A stretch of DNA of 22,348 bases from Hofstenia miamia. Lineage: Eukaryota > Xenacoelomorpha > Acoela > Hofsteniidae. A program made the translations under genes and the position numbers. Every line of letters starts with the position of its first letter. Within the stretch, counting starts at the first letter, position 1. Below are positions 9,488 to 18,893 of the stretch, in pieces. The notes under the pieces were generated by a model. That model did no database searches. It saw only the letters and a program-made list of their open reading frames with translations, and had not been told where the DNA came from. Location of the stretch: positions 1 through 22,348 of the forward strand of contig CABFPE010001149.1 in NCBI GenBank assembly GCA_900660155.1, read 5' to 3'.

Positions 9488-10883
9488 CGCCTCCTCAAGT
9501 TCAATTCCTAGATATTCATTAGGTTGGTTCTGAATCAAATTAAAAGGCAAAGATTTTATTACACTCATAGATGCTAGTGTTTCAATAATCATAGATGTTG
9601 TGTAATCCACATTAGGGCTTTCAAGTTTAATTCAAATTAGGTCTGATTTTTACACATTGAATTTGAGATTTTACACATCAAAATTTGAAGATTTTTAGGA
9701 AGACAATTCTGAGTTTGAGTATTTCTTCAAAGTAAAAGTATTTATTTTACAATGATCTGAGTTTTGAAAACTAAAAAGGAAATATTTGAAATTGATTTTC
9801 AATTGAGCTCAAATTTAGGTATCAATGATTTCTCTTCTTAGTTTTTCCAATCAAATCATTTGAAGATTTAACATTATGAATATTGAAAAACCCTGATCCA
9901 CATCATGACTTAAATAGCACTTCTTGAAAGTCTTCATGTGTAAATGTTTAATGATTTAATATCGAATACTGACATGATTGCATGCATGGCATGAACAAAA
10001 ACTCAGAACAAGTTAGCATCATTGCCTGCTCAATTTCCAATGTTAATTTATATAGCATTTCCATTATATGTTTTAACAGGTGTAAATATAGTTCTTTGTG
10101 TTTGTATGGAAATGATGTGCATTTATTTTCACTTATAATCCTTGATGTGAAATTGAATAAAACATGCTGAAAATTCCCTAAGAAAACTTGCAATGCACCA
10201 CTGCTTACATAAATTTCTTAGGGTTGAATACTATAAAATTTTTGACATTAAACATTTTAGTGAGGGATCAGTATGAAAGCAGCTAACTATTCTGCTATCC
10301 TAGCTTCTTGAGGGTTTTGAGGCATTACTGATGCTTCAAAATAATTAACTCCTGATGCTATTATACCCTTTTGTAATAAAAGTTAAAAGTAAACAGGAGA
10401 TCATATTAGGGAAATTTGGCCACACTCAGCTGACCCAAAATGATAAATAATAAAGATACCCTAACTCTTTGTGCAAGTAGTGAACCTAAGTACTTGGTTA
10501 AATAACCTAAGCTCAGTGTGTTTCTCATCTCATGCAATTTAGGTGAAAGGTATAATAACAAATTTCTTTATAAACAAAAAGCAGTAAAACAGCCCTAACT
10601 GTACATCTAACCTAAGATAAAGAAAAACAAACCAGCTCTACACTGGTGAAATTTAGAAGCACATAATTTAATAAAATAGTAAGTCAAAGATATAAAGTAA
10701 AAAACAAATATACTGTGACTAAATTGCAGAAGAATATAAAATAACTAATCACTCATATATATACAAACTAAACTGGTACTCATAAACAAAACAAACTGAT
10801 GAAAAACATGAACAAATAGGTAACTGGTACAAATTTGGCATTTGCTATAATTTTACTGCACTACCAATTAGCAGAAATTCAAA
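9488..10883. other. AT-rich non-coding sequence
   Basis: No supportable gene. The first part is rich in degenerate TCAAATTTGA-like words but has no clean repeat unit. The overlapping open frames near 9948-10193 on both strands have no motifs. Confidence 0.55.
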
Positions 10884-10892
10884 CTTAAATGT
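10884..10892. repeat. Target-site duplication, left copy
   Basis: CTTAAATGT directly precedes the left end of the foldback element and is repeated exactly at 11267-11275 after the right end. Confidence 0.85.
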
Positions 10893-11266
10893 GGTTGGTA
10901 CTTTTTATCAACATATGAAATCTTGAAACCAACATAGGGAACCATGAGATCGACATAGCAAATCATTATGACAATATGAACAAAAATTTAGCATGAATGA
11001 GGTATGAAGATTAATAACATTAGATAGGTCATTTAAAATATTTATCTGAGTTTTTGTTACAAAATCAAGTATAATATTTTATCATTTAGTCTAGATTACA
11101 ACTCAATAAACAAAACTAAATTTTGATGTCTCTTTTGATATAATTGATACATATACATCATTCAGGCTAAATTTTTTGTTCATATTGTCATAATGATTTG
11201 CTATGTCAATCTCAAGGTTCCCTATGTTGGTTTCAACATTTCGTATGTTAATAAAAAGTACCAACC
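10893..11266. mobile_element. Foldback MITE with ~115-bp inverted arms and 9-bp TSD
   Basis: The left arm (10893 to about 11008) starts GGTTGGTACTTTTTATCAAC and is the near-perfect reverse complement of the right arm (about 11150-11266), which ends AAAAAGTACCAACC. The loop of about 140 bp is non-coding. An exact 9-bp duplication (CTTAAATGT) flanks the element, showing that it moved as a unit and that both ends are intact. No transposase is encoded, so it is non-autonomous. A 9-bp duplication with long GG-starting inverted repeats fits Mutator-like (MULE) or Merlin-type elements; an 8-bp hAT-type duplication is less likely. The superfamily is inferred. Confidence 0.88.
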
Positions 11267-11275
11267 CTTAAATGT
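11267..11275. repeat. Target-site duplication, right copy
   Basis: An exact copy of CTTAAATGT from 10884-10892, placed directly after the right inverted repeat end. Confidence 0.85.
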
Positions 11276-11567
11276 ATAGCACCTTTCTTGTTTTTTCAAA
11301 TTACAATTGAAATAAAATCGTAAAATTTATATTGAAACTGTAATAAAATAAAGAATAAAATTTTTTTTATTGTATTTATGCCACATTAGCAACAGTTACA
11401 TTATATGCAAAATCACATATCTAGCCACTGAGATAATTAGCAATGTGTCAATATTTTGGAACTTTTCTTGCTACCACATGCTTTGTCAAACTGTGGTCTT
11501 AGGTGGTTCATTATCTTTGCTATTTGCAACCAATATTATTACTGTAATTTGATCAGCTTGCAAAGTA

Positions 11568-11663
11568 GATTTAAAAAATTTGTTAATGTAACAGGAATAG
11601 TAAATTTTTATGAAAAAACAACCTTTAATTTTTTAAACTTTGCTTGCATTTGAACATCAAGCT
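11568..11663 (+). repeat. Diverged direct repeat, copy 1
   Basis: Aligns with 12066-12166. Shared words in order are GATTT-TAAAAATTT-TTAAT, ACA-GAATA--GTAA and TTTGCTTG-ATT-GAA-ATC-AGCT. The copies are about 500 bp apart and have drifted, so they probably are two old copies of one interspersed or tandem repeat. Confidence 0.6.
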
Positions 11664-11685
11664 GGTTGGAACTATTTATCAACAT
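11664..11685 (+). repeat. Solo terminal-repeat relic related to the foldback MITE
   Basis: GGTTGGAACTATTTATCAAC (11664-11683) matches the MITE terminus GGTTGGTACTTTTTATCAAC at all but two positions. No partner end is seen nearby. It starts exactly where copy 1 of the direct repeat ends, suggesting an old insertion at that boundary. Confidence 0.5.
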
Positions 11686-12065
11686 CAGTAGTCTTCAATC
11701 TGATAATGAGAAATGGAGCCAATGCCAAACCCAAAACCAAGCAGGGTTTTTGATTAATCAGAATATTAAGAACTCAAACTTGAATGAGATCACAGAACTT
11801 GATTGGTAGAAGTCAGTTTCTTTGTAAATTACAAATATGTATTTTCAGGTTGCAAAACTTGAATTATTGTAAAATAAATTAAAAATTATTTTATAAGGCT
11901 CGGATTTAGAAAAAAAACTCGGAATTCTCATCAAAAAATACTCAAACTCGCGCTTGAGGAGTAAAAACTCAAATTCAGAGAAATTCGAATTCAAGTCGAA
12001 AACCCAGAACCCAAGAAAATTTTGGGTTCACTATCAGCTCAATATAATTTAGAAAATTTAAATTG

Positions 12066-12166
12066 GATTTTTAAAAATTTATTAATTAAACATGAATACA
12101 GTAATTACTTGCCAATCAAAAATAGCTTATCTTTTTCAAATTTTGCTTGTATTCGAATATCGAGCT
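12066..12166 (+). repeat. Diverged direct repeat, copy 2
   Basis: Partner of 11568-11663, ending TTTGCTTGTATTCGAATATC and then GAGCT. It continues into unrelated sequence where copy 1 meets the MITE-like end. Confidence 0.55.
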
Positions 12167-12988
12167 GTAGTCACAACCTAGTCCATTTGTGGTCAATCAA
12201 TGTAATCTTGTCAAACTGTAACATATTTTGGTAAACTTTGCTTGGACAAACATATTTCTTCGAATTTCAGTTGTCGGTTCGGTTGTTTTCGCTAAAAATT
12301 TTTTGAAATTTCCATGAAATTGTTATAATAGCAATCATTCTATTGAAATTTTATGCACTAAATTGTATTAAAATTAGTGAATATTCTCTAATTGTATAAT
12401 AGATATTTTTAATAAATACTGGCGATTAAGGTTTGCATTACCCAAAATTGAAAACTGTCAGAATGTTACTATATTGCTGAATAATCAATCGAAAAGTCCA
12501 TATTGTGGGCTACCTGAGTTTAAAATTAAATATTTTCAAAATATTCAGCATTTAACATAACATTTTGTTACGTCAGAGGACCTAATTGAAAATTCCCCAT
12601 GCGTAGTTAAGCAATATTGTATGGATAAAACCCACCCAATTTGAATGACCTTAAAAACTCACTAAATGTGAACATATGATAAAAAATCCTGTATGTTGAC
12701 CACAATTTCGTGGGAAAGTCCCCCATTGATATTATTCACCTCTAAAAAAATTTTAATTGTTCGCATTTTTTGAAATTGGATGTCAACGTATATTATGTTT
12801 ATTTTTGCTTAACACATTAGCAACCAGGGCTTTCAATTAATTAAATTTCTATTGTATTAAGTTTTTTCATAGGTATTGAAATTGAAATTCAGTCAATTTC
12901 TGATGTATTTAGTGAAAGTTTCACAATCTTTTTGAATTTGAAAATGCAATGTCTAGACTTCCACTATATAGCATTTTTCCATTGAAAT
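12167..12988. other. AT-rich non-coding sequence
   Basis: I see no gene, structured repeat or transposon terminus here. All frames are short, and A/T homopolymer tracts are common. Confidence 0.5.
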
Positions 12989-13780
12989 TTAGACCGAGCT
13001 GCTTTCACCTGTTGCACTTTCATCAAACAATTCATGTCGAAGTCTTTTTGATGTTGTTTTTGGTGGGAAAAATTCTTCTAAGTCAGATTCACTACTTAAA
13101 ACAGATTCACTTGTTAGAGATATGTTTTCAACACTTATTTCACTGTGTGTTGGTGCTGATATTGTTTCACGTGCTACTCTTTTCTGCATTTTTTTGGTGG
13201 CATATACGTCCACTGAACCGATGAACATTAGTCGGTTATTACGCTGATCAGAAAGAAACTGCTGTTCAATTTTTGGAATCTTCTTTTCTTTAGGACAGTT
13301 ACATGAATTAAAATCACTGCACTTACACGCTGAAAAGTCAAACAATTGTTTTGAATCTTCAAAAAACTTGTCAAGTTTCTGCTTATAACTTTCCACGTTA
13401 CACCGAGCCTTATAGGGTTTGATCAGTGTTAGATACTTTTTATGATAAGAGACTATTTTATCACCAATTTGTTTCACAGTTACACTAGGAATGGATGCAC
13501 TACTGTAAATATGTGAAATTCTTTAACCCAATGTTTTGCAGATATCCTTGACAGATGCATATTTTCCTGTTTCACTTTTTAACTGCCGCTTTCTGAATAG
13601 AACTGATTTGATAACATCAGAATGAGTTGGTAATTGGTTTGATTTGAAACGACACCAAATGCAGGAAAATCGAATGATTTGCGTGTCACACTCGCCATGG
13701 TATTTCTTGCAATAGTAGCAGTGGACTGATCTTAAGGTCAGCTGAGGCGTCTCACTCAGATGCTTGTTTAAACGTGTTCA
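12989..13780 (-). pseudogene. Unrecognised Cys-containing protein, broken
   Basis: One minus-strand frame is open from about 13777 to the stop at 12989, except for a TAA at 13523; a TGA at 13778 blocks it upstream. The N-terminal part has CYYC-x5-H-x2-C followed by C-x2-C (about 13640-13721), a possible zinc-binding cluster. The 162-residue C-terminal part has a second cluster, SACKCSDFNSCNCPKEKK, then KIEQQFLSDQRNNRLMFIG and an acidic Ser-rich tail ending near SSESDLEEFF. Proteins with this Cys-then-DQR layout occur in insect genomes as uncharacterised, often multi-copy families; that is a recollection and not a search. The in-frame stops and lack of introns suggest a retro- or transposon-derived pseudogene. 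The function is unknown. Confidence 0.6.
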
Positions 13781-14430
13781 TAATTTGTTCAAAACTGCAA
13801 TACAAACAAATTTTAATGACAAATGGTATTCTTATTCATTGTGGACCTGTAATAAATACTGAGCAAAGAAATTATATGAAAAAATGTATAGAAAATTAAT
13901 ATTTAATTATATGTATCCTTATATACAAATATATTAATTCTTTAATGGCTTTGTGGGACCTCTTAATCATGTACGAATTAGCTGAAATTTTATTTTTCCT
14001 TTTATTTTATTCATTCACAGCTTTTTACTATACCCCACAAGTGAATTTCAAAAATTTTGGTTTTCGGCCCACTCTAGTGTACAAGTCACACCACTTCCTA
14101 GTGCACGTTGGTTCTTGGTACCTTCTTCTAGGTCCTCAGTAGAAGTAGCCAATCGCTCTCGTTTCGTTTTGCAAACTCTGTTAATGCTGATGTATTTGAT
14201 CGAATTACAACTATTTTTTCATTATTCATTTAGTCGCCGAAACTTGGAATTTTATGGGTAGGGTAAAAAACATCATTTTATTGGTGTAAGATACCATCAT
14301 TCATATATCAATTTATTGTAATTAGCTCTATCTATCTTATATTTGTAATACTACCGCCAGTTGTAACATATAAATTATAACGCATAGTAGTCTCATATTG
14401 ATTCGAATAGTGACTGGTTACATTGGAGCA
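13781..14430. other. Non-coding sequence 5' of the gypsy relic
   Basis: An A/T-rich stretch in front of the Ty3/gypsy coding remains. It may include its 5' LTR, but no matching direct repeat was found downstream of 16740, so no LTR can be defined. The open frame at 13945-14142 has no motifs. Confidence 0.4.
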
Positions 14431-14627
14431 GAGAATGCCGAATCCACCAGTGTTGTCATTGAATTACGATGTTGATGTGTTTATAAAAAAAGTATAACGC
14501 GTTTTGCCACTTGCAAAAAGTGGATAATTATCAAAAGCTGGAAATCATTCCACTTAGTTTTGAGGGCAAACCTTTTTTCAACGCCATTGTTCAAACAATT
14601 GATGGATTCTCAACATTTTAGTCAGTT

Positions 14628-15136
14628 ATGCGTAAAATACGTATTTCATCTCAACGACCGGAGGATCCTTTAGAATATTTCTTTACTCGAAATAGACAGT
14701 TGAGTGAAACGTTTGATAATTTTATTCAATATGTAGAAATGCGTGCTAAGTTTTTACCTATTGATGATGAAAATAGGAACAAATGGTAATCCACTAAATA
14801 ACCCGATCACTTCCTAATAATATTAAAGCAGTCATACGTCATGATATTGAATCAGGTACAATGACCTCAATATTTCAACTACGGAAGAGTGTGCGGCAGT
14901 CAGATGGCTACGTAAATGAATCATCCATAAACCAAGCTGAAGTAGCTCAAACTGATATTGATTATAAACAACAAAGGAAAATAAATAACAATCACTCAAT
15001 TATAAACCGACATATCATATGCAATTTTTGCGGAGGAAAGGGACACATAAAAACGTATTTCAATCAAAAAACGAATTCCGGAACGAGAAGGCACCGATCG
15101 TTTCCGGAAAGTCAAACAGGTCCAAGAAGCCAGTAG
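14628..15136 (+). pseudogene. gypsy Gag remnant with zinc knuckle
   Basis: An ATG at 14628 opens a 53-residue piece that includes EDPLEYFFTRNRQLSETFDN and MRAKFLPIDDENRNKW, and ends at a TAA at 14787. This is like the helical capsid part of Ty3/gypsy Gag. After frame changes, a segment from 14861 carries CNFCGGKGHIKTYF (near 15020-15060), a C-x2-C-x4-H-x4-C zinc knuckle whose last Cys is lost. The nucleocapsid therefore looks non-functional. Earlier Gag sequence is probably between 14430 and 14628 but is frameshifted. Confidence 0.65.
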
Positions 15137-15441
15137 TAAACATGCAAGTTGTTGATAACTTTCTAAATCTTATATTAGACACAGGAGCCAATATTTCGTT
15201 AATATGCAAGGAGCTTGTTCGAAAAAATTATATTATTATCAAGGATCTGTTAATATCTTCGATTTCATTGTCAGGACAATTACCTCTTAGGGGGTGCGCT
15301 GTTATCAGACTTGAACATGATGGAAGTGTTTATTCACATGAGTTCATGGAAATAGACTCATTCCCTCGATTCAAGCATATTGATGGAATCCTTGGATCCA
15401 ATTTTTTCGATAAGCAAATGTGTAGAATTCAGTTCTTGTGA
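15019..15441 (+). pseudogene. gypsy aspartic protease domain
   Basis: A 140-residue open frame contains LDTGANISLI (around 15172-15200), the catalytic Asp-Thr-Gly of a retroviral-type aspartic protease. Downstream is DGILGSNFF, matching the family's ILG-D-F motif with Asn for Asp. It overlaps the zinc-knuckle frame in another phase, as in Gag-Pol frameshift arrangements. The domain itself has no internal stop, but its context is degenerate. Confidence 0.8.
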
Positions 15442-15571
15442 CGCAATCAGGTCAAATTGGACTCTGCAATGAAATATAGGGATACCGTCGATGCTATGTA
15501 TAATATACAATTATATGAAATTGTTGCAGAAGCAAACAAATTGTGGATAGCGATGATTCTATTTTGGACCT

Positions 15572-16260
15572 ATGACAAATTCAATATATGAGAAACCACA
15601 TATAGAGAACTTACAATTTTTAGATATCATCAATAACAGTATGTATTTATTTAATGCCAAACCGGGTAAATGTACTCATTGTGAACACATAATTGACCTC
15701 AAAGCAAATTATAAAATTTGTAGGATTCCAGCAAGACGAGTACCAATACATTATCGTCAAGAAATTTACGTTCAAATTCAAGATCTATTGAACAAGCGTT
15801 TTATAACGCGGTCAAACTCTCCTTGGTGTTCACCAATTGTAGTGAATAAAAAGAAAAACAATGAAATTCGGATGTGTGTGGATTACAGAAGGTTAAACGC
15901 CGAGTCTGTGAAAGATTCCTATACATTGCCTACCTTTAATGAGTTAAAAGATCAATTATCAGGTTCTTCTAACTTATCTACCTTGGATTTGAAGCGCGGC
16001 TATTGACAAATGCTAATGTGTAAGAAAGTTCAAGAAAAAAACTGAATTTTCACCTGGACCTGAGTTTGGAACTTTCGAGTTTAAAGTTTTGCCTTTTGAT
16101 CTTAAAAATTTATCTAGAACTTTTCAGCTGTTTATTCATCAAGTTCTTAATGAATTAGATTTTGTGGTAATGTATGTTGATGATATTCTTATTCATTCAA
16201 CAAGCATTGAACAACACAAACAACATTTTGTATGGTATTTTCAGAATTTCTAGCAGCTAG
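15572..16260 (+). pseudogene. gypsy reverse transcriptase, TGA at conserved Trp
   Basis: Residues NSPWCSPIVVNKKK, IRMCVDYRRLNAESV, YTLPTFNELKDQLSG and STLDLKRGY represent RT motifs 1-3. The next codon is TGA (16004-16006), exactly where the family has Trp (GYWQ). After a frameshift come KTEFSPGPEFGTFEFKVLPF and VVMYVDDILIHS (YVDD at 16173-16184), the catalytic motif, followed by a degenerate HLxxVFxxL region. The polymerase core is recognisable but broken by the stop and at least one frameshift. Confidence 0.88.
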
Positions 16261-16281
16261 TCTTAAATTGCGAGGACCAAA

Positions 16282-16620
16282 ATGTCGGTTGGTGCGGTTC
16301 TACAGCAAGACGGAAAACCAGTAGAGTTCACTTGCAGGATGTTTAGAGGTCCTGAAAAAACCTATCTGCCATGCCTTCAAGAACTATTGGCTGTGATATA
16401 TGTATTAAATCGTTTCGATGCTATTTTCTTGGTAAGAACTTCATACTACGCACTGAGCACAAGCGTCTGACATGGCTATAAGACCAATTATTGGAGGGCA
16501 ACGAGGAAGGTGGTTCCTACAGCTTCAACAATAGGATTTTTCTATTACAAATTTCTATTGAACCCGTAAAAGGCTGTAATATAGTACCGTCTAATTGCTT
16601 GTCAAGAAATGTTTTCTTCA
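16282..16620 (+). pseudogene. gypsy RNase H remnant
   Basis: SVGAVLQQDGKPVEF and FRGPEKTYLPCLQELLAVIY match the Ty3/gypsy RNase H pattern (GAVL-Q, P--F-SR, E--Y---E-E-LAV). Further on, in another frame, LRTEHKRLTW matches the RT-DHK-L-WL motif, then RWFLQLQQ. The connection domain between RT and RNase H is absent, showing a deletion of roughly 150 codons. Frameshifts follow. Confidence 0.75.
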
Positions 16621-16936
16621 GTATCAATTCAAAAGATAATTCGAAAAAATTACAAGAAAGTGATAGTTTTTGCAGATATGATAAAGTTTATCTGGACAAG
16701 CTGTTGAAAGTTCTGAAAATATGTCAACAAGTGAGTTGAAGCATTTCTCAAGATTCAAGAGACGGTATTCACTGAATGTACCAGATGGTGACGTAATCGT
16801 TGCGAAAAATGGGGAAAGTGCAAAAATTAGGTGGTTTCAATCCCCATGTCCTCACCGATAATTAGAAACAAATAAGAGTTTCAATTTCGGCATCACTGCT
16901 TTCCAGACACCAAGCTGTCACAAGGCACAACAATCA

Positions 16937-17330
16937 TAGGAGATGAAAGGTAGTGTCTGTATCTAAACAAGAAACGAACAAAGGTCTGGATAAGTCCTGA
17001 TAAACAACCTCCACCTCGAGTAAAACATGCCCGCCATCAGATAAAGGTTATGCTTTCAGTCTGATGGTCACAATCCGGTATTGTGCACCATGAATTGGTG
17101 CCGAAAAATCAAACCCTCAACGCCGAGTTCTACTGTCAACAGTTTCAGCGTGTCAAGGCTGCAATAGAAGAGAAGCAACAAAACTGCAACGACAATATTC
17201 TGATACTACATGACAACGCACGGCCACACGTTGCAAACATGACAAAGACAGCTTGGTTGGGAGGTGCTTCCGCATCCGGCATACTCTAATGCTCGGATCG
17301 CCTTCGGACTACTTTTATTCTCTTTTAAAA
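16937..17330 (+). pseudogene. Second mariner transposase fragment (DD34D)
   Basis: Starts with a GDER motif (first catalytic Asp, about 16940-16952), then NKKRTKVWISPDKQ and RHQIKVMLSV. A TGA-TGG follows where mariners have WW, then GIVHHELVPKNQTLN, EFYCQQFQRVKAAIEEKQQN and ILILHDNARPHVANMTK (second Asp). After a frame change come LGWEVLPHPAYS and, in a third frame, SPSDYFYSL (third Asp). It is truncated after about 17330, and the N-terminal DNA-binding domain is missing. It is a different, less diverged mariner than the one at 951-1660. It lies directly beyond the gypsy remains and may have inserted into them. Confidence 0.85.
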
Positions 17331-17716
17331 TACATTTTACGTCTAGAACCAGCTTTTGAACTAATTTAAAGCAATGACTAGTTCAAAATTCGAGTAACGT
17401 CATACACTATCCTGCCCCTACAATGGTTCTGTTAGGATTTTTTAAAAATTTTCTAAAAAGCAATGGGAACCATTTCCTAGATGTAAAATTTCATTTAGAA
17501 GCGAATAAAACTGGTTTGAATCAATCCGAACTTTATTTCCTGCTTAATCCGATTTTTAGGGGCCTCTAAAAAGTAAAATTTTTTCCAAAACAATCACACA
17601 AGATATGGTATACTTCAGCTTATTCAATATGGATGTAAATAAATACATAGGTATTTAGTATATAATCGTATTAAACAGGTTGTTATGAAAGAATTACATC
17701 TTAATAATAGTAGTCG
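17331..17716. other. Non-coding sequence
   Basis: No gene, LTR partner or mariner terminal repeat could be recognised in this A/T-rich interval. Confidence 0.5.
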
Positions 17717-17794
17717 CCATAAGCGCCATTATAATAGTCAGCAATTTCCATAAGCTCCATTATAATAAATTTTAGCCATAAGCGCCATTATAAT
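17717..17794 (+). repeat. Short tandem repeat, ~30-bp period, three copies
   Basis: CCATAAGCGCCATTATAAT occurs at 17717-17735 and 17776-17794, with a one-base variant (CCATAAGCTCCATTATAAT) at 17748-17766. The spacers are A/T-rich and vary by a few bases. Confidence 0.8.
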
Positions 17795-18025
17795 TATTGT
17801 TATTTATATTATGATTTTTTATATTATGAAATTTTACTGGAAAAGCAATTAATAATGGGAATTACAAATGAATTAAGCACCTGGACTCAATTTATATAAA
17901 TTTTAAGCCCTTTAAGTAAGGTGCATATTTATATTTTTGTATATTTATATTTGCTTGTATGTATTTGTTTGTGTGTTAGTTTGTAGTTCTTGTTACTAAC
18001 TTATGCAATAAATTTGCTTCAACTC

Positions 18026-18034
18026 TTATTATTA

Positions 18035-18070
<36 letters not shown>
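18026..18070. repeat. (ATT)n microsatellite / LINE 3' tail
   Basis: A near-perfect ATT run with one ATC interruption. Read on the minus strand it is an (AAT)n tail directly after the LINE 3' end. Confidence 0.85.
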
Positions 18071-18071
<1 letters not shown>

Positions 18072-18295
18072 TTCTCACAGCTTCATGCTGGTATCCCTCT
18101 CAGCTCAAGGAACTCACCAGTTCCCAGGAAGTCTGAGAGCTTTCCTCAGGACTCTAGCTGTTCCTAACAATGCTGTCTTCTGTGCTACCGCTCCTCCCCA
18201 CTTTGGTACTCCTAACTCCTCCAAGTATCTCTTATGCTTCTTACTCACTGCTCCTAGTGCTCCTACAACTACCGAGACTACTACAACTTTCTTCT
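18071..18295 (-). pseudogene. 3' end of a LINE ORF2 (C-terminal tail)
   Basis: The minus strand encodes VVVGALGAVSKKHKRYLEEL and then AQKTALLGTARVLRKALRLP followed by GNW and TGA (18114-18116). The VGALG-V...QK-ALLGTARVLRK-L pattern is the C-terminal signature of many insect and fish non-LTR retrotransposon polyproteins. Only about 60 codons are present, with no stop or frameshift, so it is a typical 5'-truncated LINE copy. A ~43-bp 3' UTR and an (AAT)n tail follow. The exact clade cannot be set from this piece. Confidence 0.75.
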
Positions 18296-18296
18296 A

Positions 18297-18346
<50 letters not shown>
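18296..18346. repeat. (ATT)n microsatellite, second tract
   Basis: A perfect ATT run on the 5' side of the LINE fragment, matching the tail on its other side. Confidence 0.85.
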
Positions 18347-18347
<1 letters not shown>

Positions 18348-18641
18348 TTTCTTGAAACTTTTTAACTTTTCTAAATTGCATTGCGTTATTAAAACAATGA
18401 CGTAGTAATTACGTTGCTTCTTTTGAAACCATATCTAATACTTTAATGCAATTCTCACAAAGTATTGAAATTGTTTACTTCGCTTTCATTTGTAGAAAGA
18501 TTTAAATCAATGCCTCGTCTTGGTTGCATATAAGTAAATGTTCCACCATTATTAGTAGATAGCGAATTAGAAGAGCTTTATGTACATTTATATCTTGAAT
18601 ATTACTTCCGGGTGTTTATTTTTTATTTTTAGTTGTTAAGT

Positions 18642-18893
18642 ATGGAGGATCGTTTACGTGTGGAGATAGTAGAAGATCACAATGACGTCTTGCCTTGTAT
18701 TTACAAAGCCATTGGTCGAAAACTTATCCCATTTGAAAACAACACATTAATTCATTTCGATTCTCATCCTGATATGCTTATACCAAACGACCTTAACGCG
18801 GATGACGTGTTTGATAAAGATATTCTTTTCGATGCAATTAGTATAGAAAATTGGATATTGCCTGCAATCTATGCTGGACATTTATCTAGTGTG
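18642..18893 (+). CDS. C5orf22/UPF0489 homologue, exon 1 of the coding region
   Basis: Encodes the N-terminus of a homologue of human C5orf22 (UPF0489 family, function unknown). Family motifs are [46 protein letters not shown] and ILPAIYAGH, matching the human protein closely. The HFDSHPD motif resembles arginase-type metal-binding sequences, which fits the family's suspected hydrolase-like fold; that is an inference. The ATG at 18642 has A at -3 and G at +4. It lies just after a strong acceptor-like TTTATTTTTAG (ending 18632), so a 5' UTR intron is likely. The exon ends GTG|GTAAGA at phase 0. No stops or frame breaks; this looks like a functional host gene. Confidence 0.92.

Larger units (their letters stand above)
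14430..16740 (+). mobile_element. Degenerate Ty3/gypsy retrotransposon
   Basis: Gag, protease, reverse transcriptase and RNase H remains occur in the standard Ty3/gypsy order on the plus strand, broken by stops, frameshifts and a deletion between RT and RNase H near 16260-16282. No integrase is recognisable, and the 3' part is interrupted by or replaced with a mariner relic. Neither LTR could be found. It is not capable of autonomous movement. Confidence 0.85.

Noticed and set aside
12949..13224. Plus-strand 91-codon ORF
   Set aside because: It lies antisense to the better-supported minus-strand Cys-cluster frame and is hydrophobic only because it mirrors Glu/Lys-rich codons.
13781..17700. 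LTR pair for the gypsy relic
   Set aside because: No direct repeat could be found by reading the two flanks, so LTRs were not called.
18085..18297. Plus-strand 70-codon ORF in the LINE fragment
   Set aside because: It is the antisense shadow of the minus-strand LINE C-terminus, which has clear family motifs.
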